64,000 nucleotides of DNA from Armatimonadota bacterium (GCA_020846715.1 JADLDK010000044.1:1-64000), one strand, 5' to 3'. Positions 24,650 to 34,073 are shown, counted from the first letter of the stretch. Program-made: numbers and translations. The notes: generated from the sequence alone by a model not told the origin.

Positions 24650-24922
24650 CCCTAATCTCGCGAAACTCGCAGCACTTGATACAAAATGTCGTTTACCCTC
24701 GCTGCCACGGGACAGGGCGCCAAAAGCACGCTTCTCACAGCCTCCGCCACAGGGACGCCGCACAACTGGGGAGGATTTCGCCACTGCGTTGCCAATGAGT
24801 ATCTGCGTACCCACTCAGAAGAAAGCCAGGAAGCTCAGTTGGCCACCAAACAGAACCAAACCGCCGGCAATGGCGGCATCAACAGCGGATTTCAGCAGAC
24901 CCTCTGGGCCGCCAGATATTCA
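24650..24922. other. Intergenic region, no gene seen
   Basis: Between the small gene's promoter and the end of the double-GNAT gene. Open frames on both strands here are short or antisense and have no convincing start or composition. No RNA gene was recognised. Any transcript from the GNAT gene would run through it toward the small gene. Confidence 0.4.
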
Positions 24923-25837
24923 TCACGCTGCGGCATCCAGAGCTTTGTCGAACTGCCAGAAGACACGGGAGACTTTGGCCCCGGCGACTTTGGAGTAGAA
25001 GTAGAGCGGGCCGACACAGTTGATGTGGCAGATCTGGTAGCCCTGTTCCTGCATCGCTTGAAGAGCTTTTAGAAATACAAGGGACCCAAGGCCGCTGCCA
25101 CGGGCTTTCTGAGCGGCAGCCATCGGGCCGAACCAGCCTGGGCGAACACCGTCGTAACACGAGAAGGCGATGACACTGTCATTCTGCACAGCGACAAACA
25201 CTCCCGGTGGCGTATGCTCATAAGCCATACGAACCTGATACTGCCAGGCAGCGGGTGTGGCTTCTCTCTTGAAGAAGGCCAGAAGCCTTTCGACGTCTGT
25301 GGCCTCGAGGCGCTTGCAGGTGACCCCCTGGCGCGCCAGATGAGCCTCCATCTGGGAAGTCGACCAGTCTGAACCAGCAAGCGGGACATCCATGTTGAAC
25401 ACCTCGCCACGCCGGTTGTATCCGCGCCGTAACAGGAAGGCAGCCGCTCGCGTGTAAGACGGATCAACACCAGGCGTGACGTAGTCAGGTCTCGTGAATC
25501 CGACAGTCATTGTCTTAGCGCCCTGGCGGCGCGCGTTCTCTTCGACAGTTGTCAGCATCGCGCTCGCGATTCCCTGATTGCGGAACTCGGGCTTGACAAA
25601 GAAGACCTTGATTCCCGCCACAGGGGCCTCCGAACCAGACCTGATTACACTCATCACAAAGCCGACAGGCGTTCCCTCCCACAGGGCCACCAGAGATGTG
25701 GCCGGGTTGAAGTCCGGGTCCCCGAGGGTCTTCTCACGCAGCCATTCCAGAGGCAATGGATCGAGCTCCAGACACTGGTTGTACAGGACATGGACTTCGG
25801 GCAGCAGGTCTTGGTTTAGAGGAACGTAGTTAATCAT
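24923..25837 (-). CDS. Protein with two GNAT acetyltransferase domains
   Basis: Putative N-acyltransferase of 304 residues from the ATG giving MINYVPLNQDLL; a longer in-frame start adds 22 residues unlike the family. The first GNAT domain (about 1-150) contains the acetyl-CoA loop KPEFRNQGIASAMLTTVEEN (Q/R-x-x-G-x-G/A form). The second (about 165-300) has AQKARGSGLGSLVFLKALQA and a C-terminal YFYSKVAGAKVSRVFW segment. Tandem GNAT proteins include mycothiol synthase and many uncharacterised enzymes; the substrate is unknown. It is divergent from the transglutaminase-like gene. Confidence 0.82.
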   Translation of the reverse strand: MINYVPLNQDLLPEVHVLYNQCLELDPLPLEWLREKTLGDPDFNPATSLVALWEGTPVGFVMSVIRSGSEAPVAGIKVFFVKPEFRNQGIASAMLTTVEENARRQGAKTMTVGFTRPDYVTPGVDPSYTRAAAFLLRRGYNRRGEVFNMDVPLAGSDWSTSQMEAHLARQGVTCKRLEATDVERLLAFFKREATPAAWQYQVRMAYEHTPPGVFVAVQNDSVIAFSCYDGVRPGWFGPMAAAQKARGSGLGSLVFLKALQAMQEQGYQICHINCVGPLYFYSKVAGAKVSRVFWQFDKALDAAA

Positions 25838-26245
25838 CTTTGCAGCTACCAGTGTTTTAGCTTCATCGCTCGAGCCACACTCATTCCAGCACCAACGAGG
25901 CATTGGCCAGCGGCAGACAGCGGGAATGGCTCCGTATGCCGAACGGTGCGAACGCCAGGTTTCCGGCAGGTACGACAGGCCCCGGTTTCAAGGCTGACTC
26001 GTAATTCGCATGCGCCCACAGCACAGACTCCGCGAATGAGGATTCTGGCGTCGCCCTGCTATCTCTTATTATCGGTCAAACACACGCAGTTTTCCTGACG
26101 CAATTCTAATAGATCACTCGGCCGAACGAATATGCGTGGATTATCTGCGCTCAATACAGGGCCAAGGCACGCACCAAACACTTTTCGGGGCGTATCAGGA
26201 ACACCTGCGGCAATTCTGGCGATATATGCATGCAGAACTTACACT
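25838..26245. other. Intergenic region between divergent genes
   Basis: About 400 bases with no convincing gene. It must hold the promoters of the minus-strand GNAT gene and the plus-strand transglutaminase-like gene, but no hexamer pair close to consensus stands out. The open frame at 26132-26245 is continuous with the downstream gene and may be an N-terminal extension, but its composition is not protein-like. Confidence 0.4.
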
Positions 26246-27388
26246 ATGACAATCCCTGAAGAAAAAACACCGATACCCTCCGACGGCTCGCGCTCTGCCC
26301 TTGCCGGAGCGCTTCTCGTAGTTCTGGCCGTGATTGGGACTACCGTACTGCGCGCGGGGGCTCCAGATGCGAGAGCGACCGCGACAAGAGCCCACACCCG
26401 TACCTTCAGCGCGACTCAACCGAGCACCAGCTACCCCTTTGGATCTCAGGTGTTTTCCGACTGGGTACAGCAGTCCTACGATGAAAATGGAGGAGGAAAT
26501 CGTGAGGCCTTCTTCTCCTGGTTTGATAAGGCCTGGGGAAAGGCGAATGTGCATCTTGGTAAAAACGTGTCCGGAACGCCTCTCGGCCAGCTCAAAGCAG
26601 CCGGCGATGCGTTGAAGGCAATACCGTCGGTTCGTCGCACGCAAAGTGAGCTAGCGCTCTGTCGAGCCGTGCACCGCGCCGTCAAAACTACCATTCCGCT
26701 GTTCAGTCTGGAAAGAGGATTTGAGTTCTCAAACGTCCCGACAGAGTATCAGCGGCAATGTTTTCTACAGTCTGTGCTCATCTCAGGCATGCTGCAAAGG
26801 GCGGGGCTTGACGCAGGCGTTGTCATGGTCTGGAAAAACCCGGAAGGTCAGACGAGCAACAATGGGCACGCGGCCTCGCTGGTGAGACTGTCTAACGGAG
26901 GCGCGGTGATTGTGGACGCATCCGAAAAGCAGCCTTTCGCCAGACACCAGGGGCTGTATGGGCTGGCGGGATATCCCGTCTTTGTCCGCCCGGACTACGC
27001 TCCAGGTCAGGACATTATTCGCTCCTACCAGGCTCAGCGTGACGCCCGCCGGCTACCTGTCACTGCCTTTGCAGGCATGAACAGAGACTTCATCAGTTCG
27101 CAGTTCAACTATTACAGAGGGGAGCGCGCTCCTGGCGGCATTCTCTCCTCTGCCCCGACGGCTGCCGGGCTGACAAAATCTGCGCATTTTCTGCAGAAAG
27201 CCGTACGGCAGTGCCCATCGAACTCTCTTGCGGTTTATCTGCTTGGCAGAGTGTACGCCAGGCAAGGCCACAGAGATCTGGCAGCTCACTGCTTTGACAA
27301 AGCTATGAAAAGCTATGAACGCAGCGGATGGCTTCCAGATGGTCCGCGTCAGGCCGCTCGCACCATTCTGAAGAGTGCGGGCAGCTAA
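26246..27388 (+). CDS. Membrane-anchored transglutaminase-like protein with TPR-like tail
   Basis: A 380-residue protein of unknown role. From the ATG at 26246 it has a short cytosolic start, one transmembrane helix (ALAGALLVVLAVIGTTVLRAG), then an exported domain. A transglutaminase-like catalytic triad can be traced: Cys in YQRQCFLQSVLISGMLQRAG, His in NNGHAASLVRLS and Asp in AVIVDASEKQPF. The C-terminal 70 residues (FLQKAVRQCPSNSLAVYLLG...GHRDLAAHCFDKAMKSYERS) fit about two TPR repeats. It is followed after 3 bases by the DUF5009 gene, so the two are likely co-transcribed. Cross-linking or peptidase activity is inference. Confidence 0.72.
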   Translation: MTIPEEKTPIPSDGSRSALAGALLVVLAVIGTTVLRAGAPDARATATRAHTRTFSATQPSTSYPFGSQVFSDWVQQSYDENGGGNREAFFSWFDKAWGKANVHLGKNVSGTPLGQLKAAGDALKAIPSVRRTQSELALCRAVHRAVKTTIPLFSLERGFEFSNVPTEYQRQCFLQSVLISGMLQRAGLDAGVVMVWKNPEGQTSNNGHAASLVRLSNGGAVIVDASEKQPFARHQGLYGLAGYPVFVRPDYAPGQDIIRSYQAQRDARRLPVTAFAGMNRDFISSQFNYYRGERAPGGILSSAPTAAGLTKSAHFLQKAVRQCPSNSLAVYLLGRVYARQGHRDLAAHCFDKAMKSYERSGWLPDGPRQAARTILKSAGS

Positions 27389-27391
27389 GCA

Positions 27392-28615
27392 GTGAGCTTC
27401 CAGGGCGCAGATTTGCAGGCACTCGCAGAGGCTCAGCAGGCCACCGATACCCTCACCCGTTCGGATGAGCCAGTTGAGCCCGCCTCCGTAGAAGAAGCTC
27501 CCGCACAAGCGGCGCGTGAAGAGCAGTCAACTATGGGCAAGTCACCGCGTCTGATCTCATTGGATGCGTTCCGCGGTTTCACAATCCTCGGGATGTTGCT
27601 TGTCAACAATGTCGGACTCAGCGATCTAACTCCACGACAACTTACACACGCAGACTGGACCGGGCGGGTGCACTTTGCTGATTTCATCTTTCCCTGGTTT
27701 CTTTTCATTGTTGGGGTCGCGCTACCCTGGGCCTCCCTCTCGGCGAAGCGGCGAGGTGTGAGGGGTTGGCGCTACGCACACAGAGTGGTAAGTCGCACAG
27801 CGGTGTTATTTCTCCTGGGGTGCCTTATCCACTCTGCTATCGCGCGCCAGCCCGTGATAGATCTGGGCGTGCTTCAGCTCATTGGTCTGGCGTACTGTGC
27901 AGGCGCATTCCTTCTCGAGCTTCCGTGGGTAATGTGGCTGCCGGTGGCCGCAGGGCTGCTGACGGCGCACTGGGCGCTACTCAAGTTCTTGTCCGTTCCG
28001 GGGTACGGCGCCGGAACGGTGACGGAGGAAGTGAATGCTGTACGCTATCTGAATGACCGGTTTCTCGCGGCCTTTCATCTTCGCGGCTTGCTGTCTGTGA
28101 TCCCGACAACGGCTATGGTCCTGATAGGCGCAAGCGTTGGAAAGTTGCTTGCAGCCCCGGGTCAAGGCCATGCAAGAAAAGCAATCCTGACGGCCGTCGC
28201 CGGAGTGTTTCTGGCGCTGGCTGGGCTCCTCTGGAGTGTTGACTTGCCAATGAGCAAACCTCTGTGGACAGCGCCCTATATTCTCTACACAGCCGGATGG
28301 GGCGCGGTTATACTGGCGCTGATGTATTGCGCCGTGGATTGGGCAGGCTGGCGGTGGATAGCGTTTCCATTCACAGTTGCGGGAGTAAATGCTATTTTCG
28401 CTTACGTAGCGCCCATTCTTGTAAAGGTCATGGTGCTGCAGACGTGGAAGTGGCCTCTTGATCCCGCAATAACACTGGAGCATGGTCTTCAGAGCCAGTG
28501 CGCTGCGGTTGCGGGAGGAATCTGGGGCGCGTGGCTTTATACATTCGGCTACATCGCATGCTGGTGGCTGATTCTGTTGTATCTGTATCAAAAAAAGATC
28601 TACATTCGCGCCTGA
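27392..28615 (+). CDS. DUF5009/HGSNAT-like membrane acyltransferase family protein
   Basis: Multi-spanning inner-membrane protein of 407 residues related to heparan-alpha-glucosaminide N-acetyltransferase. The family signature is clear: SPRLISLDAFRGFTILGMLL followed by VHFADFIFPWFLFIVGVALP. About ten hydrophobic helices follow. The eukaryotic enzyme acetylates terminal glucosamine across a membrane; bacterial relatives are presumed to modify sugars but are mostly uncharacterised. The GTG start, 3 bases after the upstream stop, adds a Glu/Ala-rich cytosolic tail of 47 residues; an ATG at 27533 would start directly before the conserved domain. Confidence 0.85.
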   Translation: MSFQGADLQALAEAQQATDTLTRSDEPVEPASVEEAPAQAAREEQSTMGKSPRLISLDAFRGFTILGMLLVNNVGLSDLTPRQLTHADWTGRVHFADFIFPWFLFIVGVALPWASLSAKRRGVRGWRYAHRVVSRTAVLFLLGCLIHSAIARQPVIDLGVLQLIGLAYCAGAFLLELPWVMWLPVAAGLLTAHWALLKFLSVPGYGAGTVTEEVNAVRYLNDRFLAAFHLRGLLSVIPTTAMVLIGASVGKLLAAPGQGHARKAILTAVAGVFLALAGLLWSVDLPMSKPLWTAPYILYTAGWGAVILALMYCAVDWAGWRWIAFPFTVAGVNAIFAYVAPILVKVMVLQTWKWPLDPAITLEHGLQSQCAAVAGGIWGAWLYTFGYIACWWLILLYLYQKKIYIRA

Positions 28616-28639
28616 TCGCTGCGTAACTGAATATCTACA

Positions 28640-29581
28640 GTGAACATTTTGCGCTCATTCTCTATTTTGGACAGGCTCCTGGCTGTCTCAGCGTCTATGG
28701 CCCTGGCGGTTTCACTTGCGACATCCGCAAACCCGCGCTCCGTATCTGCAACACCGTCCGGAAGCACTCAAGTGTCCCCAAATAAGCTAACCGGTGTTCA
28801 GGCCATGGCCATACTTCGAGCAGATCGAGATCCAGTCTGGCAGCGGGCGCGGGCAGAAGTCTATCGAAGTGTGGAGGATTTGCTTGCTCAGCAGAGGCTG
28901 CAGGTTGGCAACGAGTTGCGCTGCCCCACTATCATGCGTGGAGACACTCGCAAACCGCAGATTGCACTGACTTTTGACGATGGGCCTCACCCCGGGTACA
29001 CATATCAGATTTTGCGCATTCTGCGACAGGAGAACGTCAAGGCGACTTTCTTTGTCGTGGGCGAACAGGCAGAGCGTTACCCGGACCTGGTGCGCGATCA
29101 GATTCGAGGTGAGCACTGCGTCGGAAACCACACTTATCACCACGTCAGTCTGACGAAAATTCCCGAACTGTATGTCGCTGACGAAATCAAAGCTTGCGGG
29201 GATGTCCTGCGCCATATCACTGGCAGAGCTCCGCACCTGTTTCGTCCGCCTGGTGGTGACTACAATGCAAGGGTCACTGACGCAGCGCGTGCTCTTGGTT
29301 ACACAATGGTCCTCTGGTCTGACGATCCCGGAGACTACGCCAGTCCCGGCGCATTCAAGATTGCCCAGCGTACCCTGCGGTGTGCGGGAAATGGCGGGAT
29401 ACTCCTTCTTCACGACGGTATCCAGCAGACAGTAGATATCCTGCCATCACTCATTGACACTCTGCGCAAGCGCGGGTACGAGTTTGTCACAGTAGATCAG
29501 ATGCTGGGACGCTCGCGCGGCCGAGTCAACATGCGAACGGACCCGATCCCACCTGCCCCAACAGCGCATCCCTTTCGGTAG
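28640..29581 (+). CDS. Secreted NodB-type polysaccharide deacetylase
   Basis: Metal-dependent carbohydrate esterase 4 of 313 residues, acting outside the cytosol on N-acetylated glycans (peptidoglycan, chitin or exopolysaccharide). GTG start; N-terminal signal sequence (LLAVSASMALAVSLATSA). CE4 motifs are complete: TFDDGPHPG (catalytic and metal Asp), HTYHHVSL (two metal His), RPPGGDYN and WSDDPGDY, and ILLLHD. It lies 25 bases after the DUF5009 gene. A sugar deacetylase beside a possible sugar acetyltransferase is suggestive. Confidence 0.92.
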   Translation: MNILRSFSILDRLLAVSASMALAVSLATSANPRSVSATPSGSTQVSPNKLTGVQAMAILRADRDPVWQRARAEVYRSVEDLLAQQRLQVGNELRCPTIMRGDTRKPQIALTFDDGPHPGYTYQILRILRQENVKATFFVVGEQAERYPDLVRDQIRGEHCVGNHTYHHVSLTKIPELYVADEIKACGDVLRHITGRAPHLFRPPGGDYNARVTDAARALGYTMVLWSDDPGDYASPGAFKIAQRTLRCAGNGGILLLHDGIQQTVDILPSLIDTLRKRGYEFVTVDQMLGRSRGRVNMRTDPIPPAPTAHPFR

Positions 29582-29630
29582 GTAACAGGCAGGAAACTTC
29601 GTCAAAAACTGGAAAGCCGCTAACAATAAC

Positions 29631-29660
29631 TACGAAAGTGTATGGCGTAGTACTTTCGTA
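29631..29660. promoter_or_regulatory. 9-bp inverted repeat upstream of the corrinoid operon
   Basis: TACGAAAGT (29631-29639) and ACTTTCGTA (29652-29660) are perfect inverted copies with a 12-base loop. About 20 bases on, AGTACTT recurs (29673-29679) and a TATAT-rich stretch follows (29686-29690). This looks like an operator next to a promoter for the corrinoid genes. The roughly 140-base leader after it has small hairpins (for example CCGAA/TTCGG) but matches no riboswitch I know, including the cobalamin class. Confidence 0.4.
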
Positions 29661-29832
29661 CGGGTTGTACATAGTACTTGTGACTTATATGCACGTTGCC
29701 CAGATCAGGAATAAGCTATAGGCCACGGAATAGAATCTTAAGGAATTTTAACGATGGGCGCCGAAACTCCAATTCGGAACCGGCAGAAGGCCGTCGGCGA
29801 ACCGGTCTGTGTACCGAAAGGAAGATACTAGT

Positions 29833-30465
29833 ATGGATCTGCAGCCTCTCTACGACTCAGTTCTGATAGGCGACGCAAAGACAACCAGATCGATTGTTGA
29901 ACAGGCATTGGCTGAAGGCGTCGGCCCGCAACAACTTCTGGATGATTATATGATTCCTGCTATGGACGAAGTGGGCCGGCGATTCGAGGCTAACGAGTAC
30001 TTTGTCCCTGAGCTGTTGATCTCCGCCAGAGCCATGAAGGGAGCGCTGGAGATACTGCGTCCCCTCCTGGCGGACTCGGGATCACAAACTATTGGAAGGG
30101 TGATTGTCGGGACTGTTCGAGGCGACTTGCACGATATCGGCAAGAACCTTGTAGCTGCCATGCTTGAAGGGGGCGGATTTGAAGTCGTGGACCTGGGCGT
30201 GGATGTCCCTCCCGAAAAGTTTATTGAAAGTATTGGCGAGACAAACGCCGACATCATCGCTATGTCTGCGCTGCTGACAACCACTATGCCGGGAATGAAG
30301 ACGACCATTGAGGCACTGGAATCCGCTGGGATTCGGAACAATGTCAAAGTTATCATTGGCGGAGCTCCTGTCACGCAGCGCTACGCAGATGAGATAGGAG
30401 CCGACGGCTTCAGCGATAACGCCAGCGCCGCGGTGCGGTTGTGCCGCGACCTCGTGAACGCTTAG
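29833..30465 (+). CDS. Corrinoid-binding protein of a methyltransferase system
   Basis: Cytosolic cobalamin-carrying protein of 210 residues, homologous in layout to MtaC/MtbC/MtvC. The N-terminal four-helix cap (about 1-85) contains the typical LLDDYMIPAMDEVGRRFEANEYFVPELL. The B12-binding Rossmann domain has the base-off ligand motif GDLHDIG (D98, H100, G103), then VVDLGVDVPPEKF and MSALLTTTM and IIGGAPVT. It shuttles a methyl group between a methyl-donor-specific MT-I and an acceptor MT-II. ATG with AAAGGAAG about 8 bases upstream. It leads the locus containing four URO-D paralogues and a corrinoid activator, though 238 bases separate it from the first of these; a GACCG/CGGTC hairpin lies just after its stop. 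Confidence 0.93.
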   Translation: MDLQPLYDSVLIGDAKTTRSIVEQALAEGVGPQQLLDDYMIPAMDEVGRRFEANEYFVPELLISARAMKGALEILRPLLADSGSQTIGRVIVGTVRGDLHDIGKNLVAAMLEGGGFEVVDLGVDVPPEKFIESIGETNADIIAMSALLTTTMPGMKTTIEALESAGIRNNVKVIIGGAPVTQRYADEIGADGFSDNASAAVRLCRDLVNA

Positions 30466-30703
30466 CGACCGTCGCGGTCGAACAGCCGGGATCGGGAGGA
30501 CTTCAGAGTTCACAGTTGCCGCGAGTGCCCTTTTCATCTCTGAGCAACCGGTGAAGAAACTGTGCCCCCGGTCAATTCTGCATTGACGTCAAAGGCAGCA
30601 ACAGACCGGGCCTTAATGGAAGGCGGTAGAATCCGTAGCTCGCATTTGTGGTTTCTAGAATATCTCAACGACGAGAGCTTTTTTCATTCAACGAGGTTTG
30701 CCC

Positions 30704-31681
30704 ATGACACCCAGACAGCGACTGATTGCCGCCCTGCGATTCGAACCCGGTGAAGGCTGTGTGCCTCACATCGGGATGGACTTTCGCCTTCCGGAAATTG
30801 TCTACGGAGAGCAGCCACTTTGCACTGCAGACTATGAAGCACTCCCCCGGCATCTGAGAAGACATAGTCTTGCGCGGAACGCGGACTTGTGGATACGCAT
30901 CGCTCGCCGGTTTGGAATGTGCGCGATCACCGGCACACAGTGGCTCCCGGTAGAAGCCCAGCTTGAATCGTTTCAATTCATTCGCGAGTTAGCCGATGAG
31001 ACATTCATGGTTGGCGCGTTCGTTGAGGACATGCAGCAGCTTACAACGCCCGGGAGGCTGAGCGCGTTCGCGCAACGCATAGCGGATGACGAGACCGCAT
31101 TAGTGGCAGAGCTGGACGCCTCTTGCACGCAGAGTATAGAGAACATTCGCGAACTCGTAGAAGGCGGCGCCGAGATAATTCTGATGAGTACAATGAATCT
31201 CTCTTCTGACGGGTTGCATCTGAGCCGTCAGGACTTCCAGCGCTTCGTACAACCGTACATCAAAAGGCAGGTAGACGCCGTTCACGAGGCGGGAGCGTAT
31301 GCGCTCAAGCGAGTGTCCGGCAACGCTGCCCCGGTCGCGGATCTTTTCAGTGAGTGCGGGCTCGATGCGCTGCACGTGCTTGACCGCGAAACAGTATCTG
31401 ACGTCAAGGCCACGTGCGCAAGGGCCAACAAACGGCTCTGTCTGGTGACGAATGTTGAGGCGGCTGTATTGAAACGGGCAGACTCAGGAGAAATCCAGGA
31501 CGCCGTCCGTTCGTGCCTGGACACCGGACCGACCGACGGAACAGGCTACGTGTTCTCATCCTACGGATGCCTTGAGCAGCCGGTGCAGCTTTCCAGCTAT
31601 CTGAAGATGCTGGATGTAAAGGCTTCCTGGGAACAGGAGAGATTGAAGAGCGGCAACAATCAGACTGTAACCCTTCAATAA
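30704..31681 (+). CDS. URO-D-fold protein 1 (methyltransferase-like, incomplete zinc site)
   Basis: A 325-residue member of the uroporphyrinogen-decarboxylase superfamily, which includes MtaA/MtbA-type corrinoid:acceptor methyltransferases. The start MTPRQRLIAALRFEPGEGCVP is typical. Where MtaA has zinc ligands H-x-C this protein has K202-R-V-S-G-N (R203 and S205), while the distal ligand Cys is kept (C289 in SSYGCLEQP). It is thus unlikely to bind zinc like MtaA, and could be a methyl-donor-specific enzyme or non-catalytic partner. The stop overlaps the next gene's ATG by one base (TAATG). Confidence 0.82.
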   Translation: MTPRQRLIAALRFEPGEGCVPHIGMDFRLPEIVYGEQPLCTADYEALPRHLRRHSLARNADLWIRIARRFGMCAITGTQWLPVEAQLESFQFIRELADETFMVGAFVEDMQQLTTPGRLSAFAQRIADDETALVAELDASCTQSIENIRELVEGGAEIILMSTMNLSSDGLHLSRQDFQRFVQPYIKRQVDAVHEAGAYALKRVSGNAAPVADLFSECGLDALHVLDRETVSDVKATCARANKRLCLVTNVEAAVLKRADSGEIQDAVRSCLDTGPTDGTGYVFSSYGCLEQPVQLSSYLKMLDVKASWEQERLKSGNNQTVTLQ

Positions 31682-32904
31682 TGACAGTATTTCCGCTGCC
31701 CACGGACTATCTTCTCTCGTTTCCCTTTGAAGAGCACAATGCGGAAATTCAGGAAATGTGGTCGGCGTTTCGCGCAGGCAATCCTCTTCGCACCCCTATT
31801 ATTCTAGGACTCAACGCCCGGTACTTTCTACTGAACCCGAGCCTGAACCAGCGACAGGTGACCTTTCGCCGCTATAGCGAAAACCCTCACGTCATGTTCG
31901 ATCTGCAACTCGAATTCCAGCGCTGGAGCAAGTTCAATCTGGTTCAGGACACGGAACTTGGCCTTCCGGAGAAGTGGAAAGTCTGGGTTGATCTGCAAAA
32001 CTATTATGATGCGACGTGGCTGGGATGTGAGCTTGAGTATCCAGATGACGAAGTCCCGGACGTTCGTCCGGCATTTTCAGATTGCCCCGAAAAGCTGATG
32101 GAGAGAGGACTTCCGGATCCGTTCGGAGGAACGATGGCGGACGGCCTTCGGTACTGGGAACGCTTCAAAGAACGCGCAGAGAAGGAAGTTTTTTTTGGTC
32201 GGCCAATCGAGGTGGCCGAACCGTCCTTTGGCACTGGCATGGACGGAGTGTTTACGGTCGCTTGTTGCTTGATTGGACCGGAAACAGTCTGCGAAATGCT
32301 TCTGTGTGACACTGAGCGCATTCATCAAATTTTCGGCTTCATTGCGGAAGCGTTAGTGGCCAAAGTCAAAGCGTGGAGGCAAAAGTGTGATCTCCCCTAC
32401 CCTGTGGACGGTTTCTCCACAGGCAATGACTGCCTCGCATTGATCTCTGCAAGAACGTACCGCGAGCACATACTACCCTACGATCGTCTCATCTATGACA
32501 CGTTTGCGACAGAGAAAAATCGGACCCTTCATCTGTGCGGCGACGCAGGGCATCTCTTTCAGACGCTGAACACAGAGCTTGGTATCACAACCTTCGACAC
32601 GGGCTTTCCGGTGGACTTTGCGGCTCTCAGGCGAACTCTCGGACCGGAGGTAACCATTCAGGGCGGCCCTCACATAGAGATGCTGCGATCATCGTCAATG
32701 GAAGAGGTGGCAACCGAAACCCGCCGGATACTTGAGAGTGGGGTGTTGGAGGGCGGTAGATTCGTACTGAGAGAGGGCAACAATCTGGCGCCGCTGACAC
32801 CGCCGGAAAATGTGGCGGCTATGTATGGCGCTGGTCGCAGGTTTGGATTCTGCCGCGACGGATATCACCGGTGGAATCCTGTAGATCGAAAGAGGTTGAA
32901 CTGA
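31681..32904 (+). CDS. URO-D-fold protein 2
   Basis: A 407-residue divergent URO-D superfamily protein, translationally coupled to the genes on both sides by one-base stop/start overlaps. The central barrel keeps H284-L-C286-G-D (two of three MtaA-type zinc ligands), but the third cysteine is replaced (REGNNLAPLTPPENV has Asn at the equivalent site). The first 130 residues are more divergent (RTPIILGLNARYFLLNPSLN, VWVDLQNYYDATWLG) and may form a distinct substrate pocket. A role as methyl-donor-specific MT-I is possible; not demonstrated. Confidence 0.78.
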   Translation: MTVFPLPTDYLLSFPFEEHNAEIQEMWSAFRAGNPLRTPIILGLNARYFLLNPSLNQRQVTFRRYSENPHVMFDLQLEFQRWSKFNLVQDTELGLPEKWKVWVDLQNYYDATWLGCELEYPDDEVPDVRPAFSDCPEKLMERGLPDPFGGTMADGLRYWERFKERAEKEVFFGRPIEVAEPSFGTGMDGVFTVACCLIGPETVCEMLLCDTERIHQIFGFIAEALVAKVKAWRQKCDLPYPVDGFSTGNDCLALISARTYREHILPYDRLIYDTFATEKNRTLHLCGDAGHLFQTLNTELGITTFDTGFPVDFAALRRTLGPEVTIQGGPHIEMLRSSSMEEVATETRRILESGVLEGGRFVLREGNNLAPLTPPENVAAMYGAGRRFGFCRDGYHRWNPVDRKRLN

Positions 32905-34073
32905 TGAATGCTCGCGAGCGCTTCAACGCGACAATGCACTACCTTCCGCGAGACAGAAGTCCGATCATGGATTTTGGGTTTTGGAGTGAAACGCTTGTGA
33001 CCTGGGAGCGCTACGGCTTGCCGCCCGGGACGGATACGGATGCGTTCTTCGGCATGGACCCTCAGTGGATTGTGGCGCCAATCAACAGCCATTTGTACCC
33101 TGCTTTTGAGCATGTTGTTCTTGAGGATCGGGGAGAGACGGAAATTGTTCGAGATGGTGACGGGGTTACCAAAGAACAGGGAAAGTTTCTTGGTTCTATT
33201 CCAAGGCACATGGACCACGTTCTCAAGGATCGAGAAAGTTGGGAGAAAGAGTTCAGGTGGAGACTGGATGGGAGGCAACCTGAAAGGTATCCGCACGACT
33301 GGGCGTCTATACAACAACGCTTTCAAGATCCACAGCGAGATTATCCGATAGGAATTAACGCAGGCTCTCTATATGGCTGGTTGCGCAACTGGATGGGACT
33401 GGAAGCCATCTCTATGCTGGTCTACGATGACCCTGCCCTCTTTGAAGAGATGGTTGAGGTGGTTACGGACTGCATCATTGACAGCATGTCCCCAGCATTG
33501 GAGAGCGGCATTCAGTTTGACTATGCGCTGATGTGGGAGGACATGTGCTATCGCGCGGGCCCGCTTCTCTCCCCTGCGGTATTCAAACGGGTACTCGTGC
33601 CCAACTTCAAACGTATCACCGACACCCTGGCACGCTTCGGCGTTGATGTTGTCATCACGGACTGCGACGGTGAGATCACCCAGCTACTGCCGCTCTGGCT
33701 CGAGAGTGGCGTAAACTGCATGTTTCCTCTGGAAGTAGGCGCATGGGGCGCAGACCCTGTCGAGTTTAGAAAAAAGTATGGGCGAGACTTGCTGATGATG
33801 GGTGGCGTTGGAAAGCGTGTGCTGGCGGGACCAAAAGAGCAGATTCGGGCAGAGGTCGAGAGACTCGCACCCCTGGTTGAAGACGGCGGCTATATTCCCA
33901 CACCTGATCACCGTGTCCCGCCAGATGTGCCACTGGACAACTACATCTACTATCTTGATACAGCCAAAGAGATATGGGGCAAAGGTCTGCCGAACCTGCT
34001 ACCGACGGCGCCGCAGGGGCTCGAGCTTCCCAAAGCTGACCCCGACAGGTATTCCTGGCATCTAGGCGACTGA
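32904..34073 (+). CDS. URO-D-fold protein 3
   Basis: A 389-residue URO-D superfamily protein. The ATG at 32904 overlaps the preceding TGA (TGATG form), and AGAGG lies upstream. It starts MNARERFNATMHYLPRDRSP. At the metal-site positions it has D253-C254-D-G and, distally, P334-D335-H336-R-V-P in place of a Cys, plus C272. So the ligand set would be Cys/His/Asp, different from the other three copies. This pattern (GG-x-x-P-x-x-D-H-x-V-P) is common in uncharacterised URO-D-like proteins of anaerobic and environmental bacteria. Substrate unknown. Confidence 0.8.
   Translation: MNARERFNATMHYLPRDRSPIMDFGFWSETLVTWERYGLPPGTDTDAFFGMDPQWIVAPINSHLYPAFEHVVLEDRGETEIVRDGDGVTKEQGKFLGSIPRHMDHVLKDRESWEKEFRWRLDGRQPERYPHDWASIQQRFQDPQRDYPIGINAGSLYGWLRNWMGLEAISMLVYDDPALFEEMVEVVTDCIIDSMSPALESGIQFDYALMWEDMCYRAGPLLSPAVFKRVLVPNFKRITDTLARFGVDVVITDCDGEITQLLPLWLESGVNCMFPLEVGAWGADPVEFRKKYGRDLLMMGGVGKRVLAGPKEQIRAEVERLAPLVEDGGYIPTPDHRVPPDVPLDNYIYYLDTAKEIWGKGLPNLLPTAPQGLELPKADPDRYSWHLGD

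Noticed and set aside
24686-25072. 128-codon plus-strand frame over the intergenic region and the GNAT gene end
   Set aside because: It overlaps the conserved second GNAT domain on the other strand and lacks a ribosome site; composition is not protein-like.
29700-29832. Cobalamin riboswitch before the corrinoid gene
   Set aside because: No B12 box or other conserved core elements are seen.
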